Positions 25,896-34,185 of a stretch of DNA of 64,000 nucleotides are shown piece by piece. Source of the stretch: JACKNG01 sp050184115 (GTDB lineage Bacteria; Pseudomonadota; Gammaproteobacteria; Ga0077536); NCBI GenBank assembly GCA_050184115.1, contig JBFXAQ010000006.1:270183-334182 (forward strand), read 5' to 3'. The translations under genes and the position numbers were made by a program. The notes below the pieces were generated by a model. The model was given only the letters and a program-made list of their open reading frames with translations, had not been told where the DNA came from and did no database searches. The stretch's first letter is position 1, and each line of letters begins with the position of its first letter.

Positions 25896-26279
25896 TCAGT
25901 CGTCGCCGCGCCTTGCGTTGCCGGTATCGCGTGCCCGCCCGGCAGTCGCGCCGCCGACCGCCAGCAGTTGCTCGATCATGTTGCGATGCAGATCGACCAG
26001 GGCCAGCCAGTTCTGCAGGAACAGGGTGCCGGCCTGGGTCAGCTCGTACATGCGCCGTGCCGGCCCGGACTGGCTGGTGTCCCACATCGAGCACACCAGC
26101 CCCATCTGCTCGAGCTGGCGCAGCGCGCGGTAGACAGAACCCTTGTTGTACTCGCCGAGCCCCGCCTCGTTGAGACGCTGGACGAGTTCGTAGCCATAGG
26201 CCGACCAGCCCTTGAGCATGGCCAGCAGGTGGGCGTTGAGCATGTCTCCCGTGGGGCTCACGGGGCGGTCGTTGGTCAT
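25896..26279 (-). CDS. PadR-family transcriptional regulator
   Basis: A 127-residue PadR-type repressor. The winged helix is LLAMLKGWSAYGYELVQRL, GEYNKGSVYRALRQLEQMGLV and the wing GPARRMYELTQAG, followed by a C-terminal dimerisation helix (LALVDLHRNMIEQLL). The start chosen is ATG 26279 (MTNDRPVSPTG), with AGGATG upstream; a frame extension to 26342 would cover the operator-like palindromes. It precedes the CocE hydrolase and is divergent from the phasin/PHA genes. PadR proteins normally bind dyads near their own promoter and respond to phenolic or other small ligands. Confidence 0.88.
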   Translation of the reverse strand: MTNDRPVSPTGDMLNAHLLAMLKGWSAYGYELVQRLNEAGLGEYNKGSVYRALRQLEQMGLVCSMWDTSQSGPARRMYELTQAGTLFLQNWLALVDLHRNMIEQLLAVGGATAGRARDTGNARRGDD

Positions 26280-26330
26280 GTTCGGGCATCCTGCGGCCGG
26301 TGGCCGCTGTCCGGTCAGGGCACACCTATA

Positions 26331-26357
26331 TGCAACTTGCACCTAGGTGTCAAATGC
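26331..26357. promoter_or_regulatory. Overlapping dyads in the PadR/phasin divergent region
   Basis: TGCAACTTGCA (26331-26341) and CACCTAGGTG (26340-26349, within TTGCACCTAGGTGTCAA) are two abutting dyads 52-78 bases upstream of the PadR ATG and about 100 bases before the phasin ATG. The AT-rich block stands out from the GC-rich surroundings. A PadR autoregulatory operator, possibly also acting on the PHA genes, is the likely reading. Confidence 0.5.
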
Positions 26358-26448
26358 CGTATCTTTTGCACTGCAACATAACTGTGCGCCCTGCTGCCGT
26401 GTGCTTCGAGAGGCGCCTGACCCCAGGACAACTCAGGAGAGAATCATC

Positions 26449-26883
26449 ATGGCCACGACCAAGAAAGCCGCCCCCGCGGTCGAGATCCCCAAGCAGTTCA
26501 CCGATTCCGCCAACGCCTACATCGAACGCCTGCTCGCCGGGCACGCCCGCCTGACGGACGCCATGGCCACCGCCCGCGCGCGCAACGCTCGCGTCGCCGA
26601 CAAGTTCTTCGAGGTGCTCATCGCCGGCCAGCGCGACGCCCTCGAACTCGGCAAGACCATGGCCACCGAGCCCACCGCCTACGCCAAGAACATGGAAGCG
26701 GTGATGCAGTCGATGAGCGTCGCCCAGGAGCGCGCGCTCGACGTCGCCAAGACGGTCTACCGCGAGCAGGCCGAAGCCTCCGGCGAAATGCGCGAGGCGG
26801 CCGAGAAGGCCTTCTCGTCGTTCAAGACCTGGACGCCGGACCTCGAGCAGTTCGGCAAGCTGTGGCAGCCTGCGGCCAAGTAA
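26449..26883 (+). CDS. Phasin-like PHA granule protein
   Basis: A 144-residue, almost wholly alpha-helical amphipathic protein (SANAYIERLLAGHARLTDAMA, ARVADKFFEVLIAGQRDALEL, VAQERALDVAKTVYREQAEAS). It starts MATTKKAAPAVEIP, a Lys/Ala-rich lead common in phasins, and ends EQFGKLWQPAAK. Phasins coat polyhydroxyalkanoate granules. The assignment rests mainly on this helical character and on being the first gene of a PhaE-like/PhaC cluster. AGGAGA lies 8 bases before the ATG. It is divergent from PadR, with dyads between. Confidence 0.75.
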   Translation: MATTKKAAPAVEIPKQFTDSANAYIERLLAGHARLTDAMATARARNARVADKFFEVLIAGQRDALELGKTMATEPTAYAKNMEAVMQSMSVAQERALDVAKTVYREQAEASGEMREAAEKAFSSFKTWTPDLEQFGKLWQPAAK

Positions 26884-26931
26884 GGGCGTGAGCGAGCGCC
26901 ACGCCGCCGCCAGCCCCTGCGAGGTGCGCCC

Positions 26932-27780
26932 GTGACCCTGGACGACGATGTGAACCGCGCCGCCGACGATGGCGGCCACCTCGGTTTCCTCGGCTACGAC
27001 GATGCCATCGAGCAGACGCTGACGCCGCTGTGGCGCGAGGCGCGCTGGGGCCTGGAATGGGCGCAACTGCGCTGGAGCCCGGTCTATTACGGCTACGGCG
27101 TGCCGCACGGTCATGGCGAGCCGGTGCTGTTGATCCCGGGCTTCATGTCCGGTGACCTGCTGATGCTCGAGATGCATCGCTGGTTGAAGCGCATCGGTTA
27201 TCGCTCGTCGCTGTCGCGCATCGCGTGGAACAACGACTGTCCCGACCAGACCGGGCGCAAGCTCGGTCACCGCGTCCGGCGCCTGGCCGACCGCCACGGC
27301 AGCCGCGTGCGCCTGGTCGGTCACAGCCTCGGCGGCATGCTGGCCAGAAGCCTCGTGCAGGAGATGCCGGAGTACGTCGACCGCGTGGTCACGCTGGGTT
27401 CGCCGTTCCGCTCGCTGGTCAAGGCCCATCCCGCCGTGATCGGCATCTGGGACAAGCTCAAGCTCGCCCAGGGCGGTCTCATCGGGCGCAACCTGCACGC
27501 CTCGTGCGGTACCGGCCATTGCACCTGCGCCTTCGTGCGCAACATGAGCATGCCGCGCACCGTCGACGTGCCGCAGTACGCGGTGTATTCGCGACGCGAT
27601 GGTGTCGCCGACTGGAGCAGCTGCATCGAGCGCGACCCGCGGCTGAACACGGAGGTGAATTGCAGCCACATCGGCATGGTCTTCCATGCCGGCGTCTACC
27701 GCGCCGTGGCCGCCCGCCTCGCCCAACGCCAGCGCCATCCGCACACCAACGAAACAGACCAGGGGGAAGAGGAAAGATGA
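26932..27780 (+). CDS. Lipase-like alpha/beta hydrolase of the PHA cluster
   Basis: A 282-residue hydrolase. The lipase elbow is RLVGHSLGGMLARSL with Ser132; PVLLIPGFMSGDLLML gives the oxyanion strand, and the likely acid/His are YSRRDGVADW and CSHIGMVFH. NLHASCGTGHCTCAFV adds a Cys cluster (C-x4-GHC-x-C pattern) that could form disulfides or bind metal. It starts at GTG 26932, and its stop overlaps the PhaE-like ATG (ATGA), so it is coupled to PHA synthesis genes. It might be an intracellular PHA depolymerase or thioesterase. No known depolymerase motif was recognised beyond the lipase box. Confidence 0.8.
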   Translation: MTLDDDVNRAADDGGHLGFLGYDDAIEQTLTPLWREARWGLEWAQLRWSPVYYGYGVPHGHGEPVLLIPGFMSGDLLMLEMHRWLKRIGYRSSLSRIAWNNDCPDQTGRKLGHRVRRLADRHGSRVRLVGHSLGGMLARSLVQEMPEYVDRVVTLGSPFRSLVKAHPAVIGIWDKLKLAQGGLIGRNLHASCGTGHCTCAFVRNMSMPRTVDVPQYAVYSRRDGVADWSSCIERDPRLNTEVNCSHIGMVFHAGVYRAVAARLAQRQRHPHTNETDQGEEER

Positions 27781-28184
27781 GCGACGAAGACAGCATGGAC
27801 CCGGTGCGCCTGTGGCGCGAATGGTTCGTCAAGTCGGAGAAGGCGTGGAGCGACACGCTGACCGAAGTGATGGGCGACGAACGCTTCTCCAAGGGCATGG
27901 GGCGCTACATGCACGAGGCGCTGCACACCCATCGCATGTTCAGCGAAGCGATGGCGCAGTACCTCGCCAACCTGAACATCCCGTCGCGCGCCGACATCCT
28001 CGACATGAGCGACCGTCTCGCCCACATCGAGGACACCCTGAACCAGATCCAGGTCGAGCTGCGCGGCCAACGCGCCCAGCTGACCAAGCTGGCTGCCGGG
28101 GGTGGCGATACCAGTGGTGGCGCGGACGGCGTCGAGCGCAAGCGCCCCGCCCGTACGCGCAAACCCGAAGCCCACGCCGGCTGA
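27777..28184 (+). CDS. PhaE-like small subunit of class III PHA synthase
   Basis: A 135-residue helical protein beginning MSDEDSMDPVRLWREWFVKSEKAWSD (first 26 residues) and carrying the C-terminal segment LANLNIPSRADILDMSDRLA then HIEDTLNQIQVELRGQ, which matches the end of PhaE, where N(L)P(T/S)R is followed by a coiled-coil helix. It is much shorter than typical PhaE (about 330-360 residues). The tail (VERKRPARTRKPEAHAG) is basic and could contact nucleic acid or granules. It overlaps the hydrolase by four bases and precedes phaC by 14 bases. Confidence 0.7.
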   Translation: MSDEDSMDPVRLWREWFVKSEKAWSDTLTEVMGDERFSKGMGRYMHEALHTHRMFSEAMAQYLANLNIPSRADILDMSDRLAHIEDTLNQIQVELRGQRAQLTKLAAGGGDTSGGADGVERKRPARTRKPEAHAG

Positions 28185-28198
28185 CGACATTCCGACAC

Positions 28199-29329
28199 AT
28201 GACCGCCGACCGATCCCTCGAGGACGCCGCCATGGAACCCTTGACCGACGCCAACGACCGCGACGACGACGCCGACATCGACGCGCGGGTCGGGCGCCTG
28301 ATCGAGCGCGCCATCCTGCGCAACATCCCGGGCCTCAACCTGCCCCGCACCGAGTCCGAGCTCGACGTCGGCCCGACGCCGAAGGAACTGGTGTGGAGCG
28401 ACGAGACCGCGCGCCTGTTCCACTACACGCCAATGCTGGACGAGATCTACCGCGTACCCGTGCTGCTGGTGATGTCACCCGTGGCCAAGGGCTACATCCT
28501 CGATCTCGCGCGCGGCCAGAGCCTCGTCGAGTACCTGCTCATGCAGGGCCACGACGTCTACATGCTGGACTGGGTCGCGCCGCGCAAGGAGCAATCGACG
28601 CTGGATCTGGCCAACTACGTCATCGATCTCCTCGGCGGCGGCATCGAGGCGGTCGCCAACGACAGCGGCGAGGACGACATCACCCTGGTCGGCTACTGCA
28701 TGGGCGGTATGTTGTCGTCGATGTACACCGCGTTGAATCCCAACGGCCCGGTGCTGAACCTCGCCTGCTTCACCACGCCGGTCAACGGCGACGGCATGGA
28801 GCTGTACAAGAAGTGGATGACCTCGAAGAGCTTCGACATCGACCGCCTCGTCGCCGAGCTCGGCAACATCCCCGGCGACTTCATCAACAGTTCGCTGCAG
28901 GCCCTGCGTCCACTGCAGCGCAGCGCCAACCAGATGAAGCTGCTGAACAACGTGCAGGACGACGCCTTCGTCAAGGCCCACCTGCGTTTCGACCGCTGGG
29001 CGGTCGACCAGCTGCCGGTGCCCGGCCACCTCGCCCGCGACATGGTCAAGGACTTCATCGTCGGCAACAAGCTGGTCCGCGGCGAACTCGAACTGCGCGG
29101 TGGGCGGGTCGACTTTGCTAATATCCGCGTGCCTTTCCTCCACGTCGCCGCCCTGTACGACCACATCGTGCCGGCTGCCGCTTCGCGCGACCTCATCAAC
29201 CTGGTCGGCAGCAGCGACAAGAAGGAGATCGTGATGAAAGGCGGCCACGTCAGCCTGGTCGCCGGCGGTAATGCCATCTTCCGCCTGTGGCCGCAACTCG
29301 ACCAGTGGCTCGCCACGCGCGGCGTGTGA
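28199..29329 (+). CDS. phaC: Class III-like poly(3-hydroxyalkanoate) synthase catalytic subunit
   Basis: A 376-residue PHA synthase polymerising hydroxyacyl-CoA. The lipase-like box has Cys: ITLVGYCMGGMLS with Cys167; the catalytic Asp and His are in VAALYDHIVPAAASRDL and VMKGGHVSLVAGG. DVYMLDWVAPRKEQSTLDL and NLACFTTPVNGDGME are also characteristic. The size (about 350-380 residues) and the adjoining PhaE-like gene fit class III rather than the ~590-residue class I. ATG 28199 is given; ATG 28232 (MEPLTDAND, after GAGGACGCC) is an equally reasonable start. No phaA/phaB is in the window. Confidence 0.92.
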   Translation: MTADRSLEDAAMEPLTDANDRDDDADIDARVGRLIERAILRNIPGLNLPRTESELDVGPTPKELVWSDETARLFHYTPMLDEIYRVPVLLVMSPVAKGYILDLARGQSLVEYLLMQGHDVYMLDWVAPRKEQSTLDLANYVIDLLGGGIEAVANDSGEDDITLVGYCMGGMLSSMYTALNPNGPVLNLACFTTPVNGDGMELYKKWMTSKSFDIDRLVAELGNIPGDFINSSLQALRPLQRSANQMKLLNNVQDDAFVKAHLRFDRWAVDQLPVPGHLARDMVKDFIVGNKLVRGELELRGGRVDFANIRVPFLHVAALYDHIVPAAASRDLINLVGSSDKKEIVMKGGHVSLVAGGNAIFRLWPQLDQWLATRGV

Positions 29330-29367
29330 AGCGCGCCGGCGCCCCCGTATCCCGAGAGGAGTTCTAC

Positions 29368-29964
29368 ATGTCCCGTGAGGCATTGGCCAAGGCGCTCGAA
29401 GCCTACCCGCTCAACGTCACGCTGAACGGCCGCAGCTACACCATCCGCGCCATGACGATGGCGGACGGCCCGGCATTGAAAGTCTTTGCCAGCGCCCTGC
29501 CTGCCCACGACCGTCTCTACATGCGCCGCGACCTCACCTCCGACACCGGCATCGCCTCGTGGCTCGAGGACATCGAGGACGGCGTCATCCACTCGCTGCT
29601 CGCCATCGACGACGACGGCGTCGCCGGCTTCACCACGATTCATCTGAACAAGCTCGAATGGACGCGGCACGTCGCCGACATCCGCGTCGCCACCGCCGAG
29701 CGCACCCGCCGCAGCGGGCTCGGCCGGGTCCTGGTGCGCGAGGGCTTCAACCTCGCGCTCGCACTCGACATCGAGAAGCTGATGGCGCGCATGACGCCCG
29801 ACCAGAACGGCGCGCGCGTACTGTTCGAGGAACTCGGCTTCACGCCCGAGGCCCTGCTCAAGGACTACGTCAAGGACCGCGACGGTCACTACCACGACAT
29901 GCTGCTGAAGAGCTGCTCGGTGCAGGACTTCCTCGCCCGCCGGCAGGCCTACGGGCGCAGCTGA
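29368..29964 (+). CDS. GNAT-family N-acetyltransferase
   Basis: A 198-residue GNAT protein. The acetyl-CoA-binding segment is RVATAERTRRSGLGRVLVRE (R-x-x-G-x-G type) at about residues 109-128, followed by NGARVLFEELGFTPEALLKDYV, the usual C-terminal strand-helix. The N-terminal part (YTIRAMTMADGPALKVFASA) is the standard GNAT opening strand. GAGAGGAG precedes the ATG. It sits 38 bases after phaC on the same strand; whether it belongs to PHA metabolism or acetylates a protein or small molecule is unknown. Confidence 0.82.
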   Translation: MSREALAKALEAYPLNVTLNGRSYTIRAMTMADGPALKVFASALPAHDRLYMRRDLTSDTGIASWLEDIEDGVIHSLLAIDDDGVAGFTTIHLNKLEWTRHVADIRVATAERTRRSGLGRVLVREGFNLALALDIEKLMARMTPDQNGARVLFEELGFTPEALLKDYVKDRDGHYHDMLLKSCSVQDFLARRQAYGRS

Positions 29965-30021
29965 GCGACGCACCCGCGCCGCGCCGTTGAAGCGCGCGGC
30001 GTCCGTCCCCATCTGTGGGCC

Positions 30022-30039
30022 CGGGTACCGCGGTACCCG
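30022..30039. promoter_or_regulatory. Perfect 18-bp palindrome upstream of cbpA
   Basis: CGGGTACCGCGGTACCCG is fully symmetrical with no loop and ends 29 bases before the cbpA ATG. It is a good operator candidate for cbpA/cbpM. It does not resemble the CIRCE element. Confidence 0.5.
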
Positions 30040-30068
30040 TTCCGAACCACGGTCTGCGCGGGACACAC

Positions 30069-31031
30069 ATGCAGTACAAAGACTATTACCAGCTCCTCGG
30101 TGTCGCGCGCGACGCCGACGGCGACGCCATCAAGCGTGCCTACCGCAAGCTCGCGCGCAAGTACCACCCGGACGTCAGCGAGGAACCGGACGCCGAGGAG
30201 CGCTTCAAGGAGGTGCAGGAAGCCTACGAGGTGCTGAAAGACCCGGAGAAGCGCGAGGCCTACGACCGGCTCGGCGCGAATTGGCGTGCCGGCGAGGATT
30301 TCACCCCGCCGCCCGACTGGGAGCCCGAATTCTCCTTCCACGGTGGCGGCTTTCGCAACGCCGCCGACTTCAGCGACTTCTTCGCTTCGATCTTCGGCGG
30401 CGCCGCGGGCGCGCGACACGGCCCCCGCGGCGCCCACGCAGGCGGCCACGGAGGTGGTTTCCAGATGCGCGGCGAGGATCGCCAGGTCCGTGTGCAGATC
30501 CGGCTCGAGGATGCGTACGCGGGGGCGACGCGCAGCTTTTCGTTCGTCAGCCCCGAGATCGACGCACGTGGCGAGGTCCGCCAGCAGCCACGCAGCATCA
30601 ACGTCGGCATTCCGAAGGGCGTCGTCGAGGGCCAGCGCATCCGCCTCGCCGGCCAGGGCGGCACGGGCTTCGGTGGCGGCCCGGCTGGCGACCTGTTCCT
30701 CGAGGTGGAGTTCGAGCCGCACGCCTGGTTCCACGTCGACGGTCGCGACATCCACCTCGACCTGCCGGTGACGCCCTGGGAAGCGGCACTCGGCGCCAAG
30801 GTCAAAGTGCCCACCCTCGGTGGTCAGGTCGAATTGAGCATCCCGGCCAACACCCAGACCGGGCGCAAGCTGCGGCTCGGCGGGCGCGGCCTGCCGGGCA
30901 AGGTGCCTGGCGACCAGTACGTCACGATCCGCATCGTCACCCCGCCGGCCCACGACGACACCCAGCGCGACTTCTACCGCCGCATGGCCGAGGTCATGCC
31001 CTATGATCCGCGCGCGAACTTCAAGGCCTGA
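30069..31031 (+). CDS. cbpA: DnaJ-like co-chaperone CbpA
   Basis: A 320-residue class B J-protein. The J domain occupies residues 1-70 (YQLLGVARDADGDAIKRAYR, HPD motif at 33-35, FKEVQEAYEVLKDPEKREAYD), followed by a Gly/Phe-rich linker (SIFGGAAGARHGPRGAHAGG) and two C-terminal substrate-binding beta domains (VEGQRIRLAGQGGTGFGGGP, then LRLGGRGLPG). It lacks the Cys-rich zinc finger of DnaJ. It would stimulate DnaK ATPase. Four bases separate it from cbpM, its usual modulator partner. A perfect palindrome lies just upstream. Confidence 0.93.
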   Translation: MQYKDYYQLLGVARDADGDAIKRAYRKLARKYHPDVSEEPDAEERFKEVQEAYEVLKDPEKREAYDRLGANWRAGEDFTPPPDWEPEFSFHGGGFRNAADFSDFFASIFGGAAGARHGPRGAHAGGHGGGFQMRGEDRQVRVQIRLEDAYAGATRSFSFVSPEIDARGEVRQQPRSINVGIPKGVVEGQRIRLAGQGGTGFGGGPAGDLFLEVEFEPHAWFHVDGRDIHLDLPVTPWEAALGAKVKVPTLGGQVELSIPANTQTGRKLRLGGRGLPGKVPGDQYVTIRIVTPPAHDDTQRDFYRRMAEVMPYDPRANFKA

Positions 31032-31035
31032 CGCC

Positions 31036-31356
31036 ATGACCGATGACCTCACCCGGGGCAGCGGCGAACTGCTCGCCGACGATCGCCACCTCACCCTCGC
31101 CGAGCTGGTCGACGCCACCGGCGTGGAGGTCGAGCTGATCGTCGAAATGGTCGGCCACGACATCCTGCGGCCGCGCGGCACGGTCACCGCCGAGTGGCGC
31201 TTTCCGGCCCCGGCGCTGACTCGCGTACGGCGGGTGGTGCGCCTGCGTGACGATCTCGAGCTGAACTGGCCGGGCGTGTGCCTGGCGCTCGAACTACTCG
31301 ACGAACTGCACGACCTGCGCCGGCGCCACCGCGCCCTGCTCCGCCGGCTCGGCTGA
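31036..31356 (+). CDS. cbpM: Chaperone modulator CbpM
   Basis: A 106-residue protein with the CbpM/MerR-like winged-helix pattern: LTLAELVDATGVEVELIVEMVGHDIL, then TRVRRVVRLRDDLELNWPGVCLALELLDEL and the basic end RRRHRALLRRLG. CbpM binds the CbpA J domain and inhibits it. It starts four bases after cbpA. The last 63 bases overlap, tail to tail, the 3' end of the MBL gene on the opposite strand. Confidence 0.88.
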   Translation: MTDDLTRGSGELLADDRHLTLAELVDATGVEVELIVEMVGHDILRPRGTVTAEWRFPAPALTRVRRVVRLRDDLELNWPGVCLALELLDELHDLRRRHRALLRRLG

Positions 31357-32418
31357 CGCCGCCGCGGCGCCCGGTACCACCAGCGATTCGCCGAAGCCGA
31401 GCACGCGGAACCGGTCCGCCGCCACCCCGGCCGCGGTGAGCGCGCGGGCGAGCTCGGCATAGGGTTCGTCGATGGTCTCGAAGGTGAGCTGGAAGGTGCC
31501 GTGGTGAATGGCGATGCTCTGCCGGCAACCGAGATCGCGGTGCGCCTGCACTGCCCCCTGTGGGTCGAGGTGTACCGGCAACATGAAGTCACGCGGCCGG
31601 TAGGCGGCGATCGGCAGCAGGCACAGGTCGAAAGCCCCGTAGCGTGCCCGCGCGTCGGCGAAATGCGGCCCGTAGCCGGTGTCGCCCGCGAAATACACAA
31701 GGCCCGCCGGCGCACGCAGCACGAAGCCGCCCCACAGGGTCTTCATCTGGTCGCCGAGGCCGCGCCCGGAACGGTGGCGGACCTCGACGAAGGCGGCGTC
31801 GAGCGGACCGAGCGTCGTTTCCTCCCACCAGTCGAGCACGCGGTAGGGCGCGATGCCGCGCGCCTCGAACAGGGTCTCGTTGCCGAGCCCGGCCAGCACC
31901 AGCGGGGGACCCTCGCGGCCGTGGGCGGCGAGCGCGGCCAGGCTCGCGAGGTCGAGGTGGTCATAGTGATCGTGGCTGACCAGCACGAGATCGAGCGGCG
32001 GCAGTTCGCGCATCGCCAGCCCGGGCGCACGCACCCGCTGCGGCCCCATGAAAGTAAAGGGGCTGGCGCGCTCGCTCCAGATCGGGTCGGTCAGCACGGT
32101 CACGCCGTCGAGCCTGAGCAGCACCGTGGAGTGGTTGACGTAGGTGGCGACGATGGCGTCCGCGCCGGCGGCGGGCGGGCCCGGGTATGCGCCGTTGTCG
32201 ACGGTCCGCGGCCAGGCCTCGCGCCGGAACGGAAAAGTGGCGACGAAGCCGACGATGTCGCCGAGCGTCTTCTCGGCCGGCACGCGGTTGTAGAAGCGCA
32301 CGCCGTCGAAGTGCCCGCTCGGCGCGCCGTCATGACGCGGCTGCAGGGCGCAACCGTGCATCACCAGGCCCGCCACGAGGACGGCGGCGAGCAGCAGCGA
32401 CAGGCGGCGACGGGTCAT
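31294..32418 (-). CDS. MBL-fold hydrolase, NAPE-PLD/UlaG-like, exported
   Basis: A 374-residue metallo-hydrolase. An N-terminal hydrophobic segment (LSLLLAAVLVAGLVMHGC) with Cys23 suggests a lipoprotein, although the lipobox MHGC is imperfect. The catalytic motif is VSHDHYDHLDLASL (His149, Asp150, His151, Asp153, His154), with VYFAGDTGYGPHFA and IAIHHGTFQLTFE as later metal ligands. ATYVNHSTVLLRLDGVTVLTDPIWSERASP (residues ~91-120) is the signature of the NAPE-PLD-like group, often acting on phosphodiesters of lipids. Its 3' end overlaps cbpM by 63 bases in the convergent direction. Confidence 0.87.
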   Translation of the reverse strand: MTRRRLSLLLAAVLVAGLVMHGCALQPRHDGAPSGHFDGVRFYNRVPAEKTLGDIVGFVATFPFRREAWPRTVDNGAYPGPPAAGADAIVATYVNHSTVLLRLDGVTVLTDPIWSERASPFTFMGPQRVRAPGLAMRELPPLDLVLVSHDHYDHLDLASLAALAAHGREGPPLVLAGLGNETLFEARGIAPYRVLDWWEETTLGPLDAAFVEVRHRSGRGLGDQMKTLWGGFVLRAPAGLVYFAGDTGYGPHFADARARYGAFDLCLLPIAAYRPRDFMLPVHLDPQGAVQAHRDLGCRQSIAIHHGTFQLTFETIDEPYAELARALTAAGVAADRFRVLGFGESLVVPGAAAASAEPAEQGAVAPAQVVQFVE

Positions 32419-32516
32419 GGTCGAGGGTCCTCCAGTGGGCGCGGCATCGGTGGGATGCGCGGCGCCGGGCTGCCGCTATACTAGCCCGCCTTGTCGCCGT
32501 TCACGGGGAGGTGAGC

Positions 32517-33260
32517 ATGGCCCGCAAACGCAGCCCGGCGCTCAGCGCGCGCAGCTACAGCATGCCGGAATTGTCCGAGCTCTACGGCGAACCGCCGTTC
32601 CACTACCGCGAGGTGACCCAGCTGCTGGTCGCCTTCGAAACCGATCCGAAAGTCCTGCGCCAGCTGGTGCCCGCGCCGCTGGTGCCGAACAAGGAGGCGA
32701 CGATGTTCGTCTCCATCGCCGACTTCCTCTGCTCGGGTTTCGGCCGCTACTACGAGATGCACTTGTTCACCCATGCCACCTACAAGCGCCGGCTGGTGAA
32801 CTTCAGTCTCTACCTCGTGCTCGACAACGACGTCGCCATCTGCGGCGGGCGCGAGATCTGGGGCTTCCCCAAGAAGCTCGGCCGGCTCGAGATGGACATG
32901 ACCGACGACGTCGTGCGCGGCACAGTCGAGCGCGGTGGCATCCAGCTCGTCGACATGGCGGTGCGGATGAAGACGATGGTCGCGCCCGAATCCCTCGGCG
33001 GCACCGTCGACTGGGTCGCGCGCAAGTTCATCCCCAACGTCTCGCTCACGAGCCCGCCCGACGTCGATCAGCTCACCCTGACGACCCTGACCAACGTCGT
33101 GGTCGACGAGGTGCACGCCGGCCCGGCCACGCTCCGTTTCGGCGATTCGCCGGCGGACCGCCTCGCCGAGGTGCCCATCAACCGTGTCACCGGGGGCTGG
33201 TTCTTCCAGAGCGAGATGACGCTCGAGGACGGCCAGGTCCTGCACGACTACCTGGCCTGA
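32517..33260 (+). CDS. Acetoacetate decarboxylase-family protein
   Basis: A 247-residue ADC-fold protein. The active-site segment GGREIWGFPKKLGRLEMDM contains Lys119-Lys120, matching the Schiff-base lysine and its pKa-lowering neighbour. MFVSIADFLCSGFGRYYEMH and VDWVARKFIPNVSL are other family features. It may decarboxylate a beta-keto acid or act as an aldolase-dehydratase. A GTG at 32511 with GGGGAG upstream is an equally possible start, two codons longer. It is the first of six close plus-strand genes ending with the PQQ dehydrogenase. Confidence 0.88.
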   Translation: MARKRSPALSARSYSMPELSELYGEPPFHYREVTQLLVAFETDPKVLRQLVPAPLVPNKEATMFVSIADFLCSGFGRYYEMHLFTHATYKRRLVNFSLYLVLDNDVAICGGREIWGFPKKLGRLEMDMTDDVVRGTVERGGIQLVDMAVRMKTMVAPESLGGTVDWVARKFIPNVSLTSPPDVDQLTLTTLTNVVVDEVHAGPATLRFGDSPADRLAEVPINRVTGGWFFQSEMTLEDGQVLHDYLA

Positions 33261-33272
33261 GCCGTTCGGGGC

Positions 33273-34112
33273 ATGAACGAGCGCGAGGCCGCGATCGAAA
33301 GCCACTACGGCAGCGCCGACATCAGCGCGCGCATACTCGACGCGCTGGTACGAGCGGGGCAAGACCCCGAGCATCTCCAGCGCGCCGATCTCGCGCCCTT
33401 CGACGAGTTCCACGGCGGCGGCATCGCCTCGACCCGCGACCTCGCTGCCTTCGCCGGCGTCACCCCGGGCCTGCGCGTGCTCGACATCGGCAGCGGCATC
33501 GGCGGCCCGGCGCGCACGCTCGCCGCCGAGTTCGGCTGCACCGTCACCGGTGTCGACCTGACCCGCGAGTTCGTCGCCGCGGCGCGCATGCTGACAGCCC
33601 GCCTGGGCATGGAAAGCACCTGCCGCTTCGAACATGGCAGCGCCACTGCCCTGCCCTGCGCCGCGGCCAGCTTCGACCTTGCCTGGTCGCAGAACATGCT
33701 GATGAACGTCGCCGACAAGGCAGCCTGTTTCGCCGAAGTCGCGCGGGTGCTGAAACCGGGCGGCCGCTTCGCCTTCGAGGTGGTGCTGGCCGGCGACGGT
33801 CGCCCGCTGCACCTGCCGACTTTCTGGGCCGCGGTGCCCGACTTCAATTTCCTCGTCACGCTCGCTGAATTGGAGGACCTGCTCGCCGGCGCTGGACTCG
33901 AGCAGGTCGCCCTGGAGGACACCACCGCCAGCGTCATCGCCGCCGGCCACAAGCGCCGTGCAGCGATCGCGGCACACGTTCAGGATCCGGCGGCGCTCAG
34001 CATCGCCGTCATCGTGCCGAGCGACGTGGAAGCCAAGATGTCGAACGCGCTGGCCAACAACGAGGAAGGTCGCACACGCACCGTCAAGGCGGTCTACCGG
34101 CGGCCGGATTGA
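33273..34112 (+). CDS. SAM-dependent methyltransferase
   Basis: A 279-residue class I methyltransferase. Motif I is LRVLDIGSGIGGPARTLAAE (about 67-86), the acidic residue ends TVTGVDLTREFV, and motif IV region is FDLAWSQNMLMNV, then FAEVARVLKPGGRFAFEVVL. The opening HYGSADISARILDAL and FDEFHGGGIAST place it with the UbiE/sarcosine- and tocopherol-methyltransferase-like group. It lies 12 bases after the decarboxylase-like gene. The substrate is not evident; it may modify the intermediate processed by the following SDR and hydrolase. Confidence 0.87.
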   Translation: MNEREAAIESHYGSADISARILDALVRAGQDPEHLQRADLAPFDEFHGGGIASTRDLAAFAGVTPGLRVLDIGSGIGGPARTLAAEFGCTVTGVDLTREFVAAARMLTARLGMESTCRFEHGSATALPCAAASFDLAWSQNMLMNVADKAACFAEVARVLKPGGRFAFEVVLAGDGRPLHLPTFWAAVPDFNFLVTLAELEDLLAGAGLEQVALEDTTASVIAAGHKRRAAIAAHVQDPAALSIAVIVPSDVEAKMSNALANNEEGRTRTVKAVYRRPD

Positions 34113-34185
34113 ACGCCGCGCCCGGCGGTATCCGGGCGCCACCTACACGAACATCCACGACCATCGATCAAACGGGAGGTTACCC

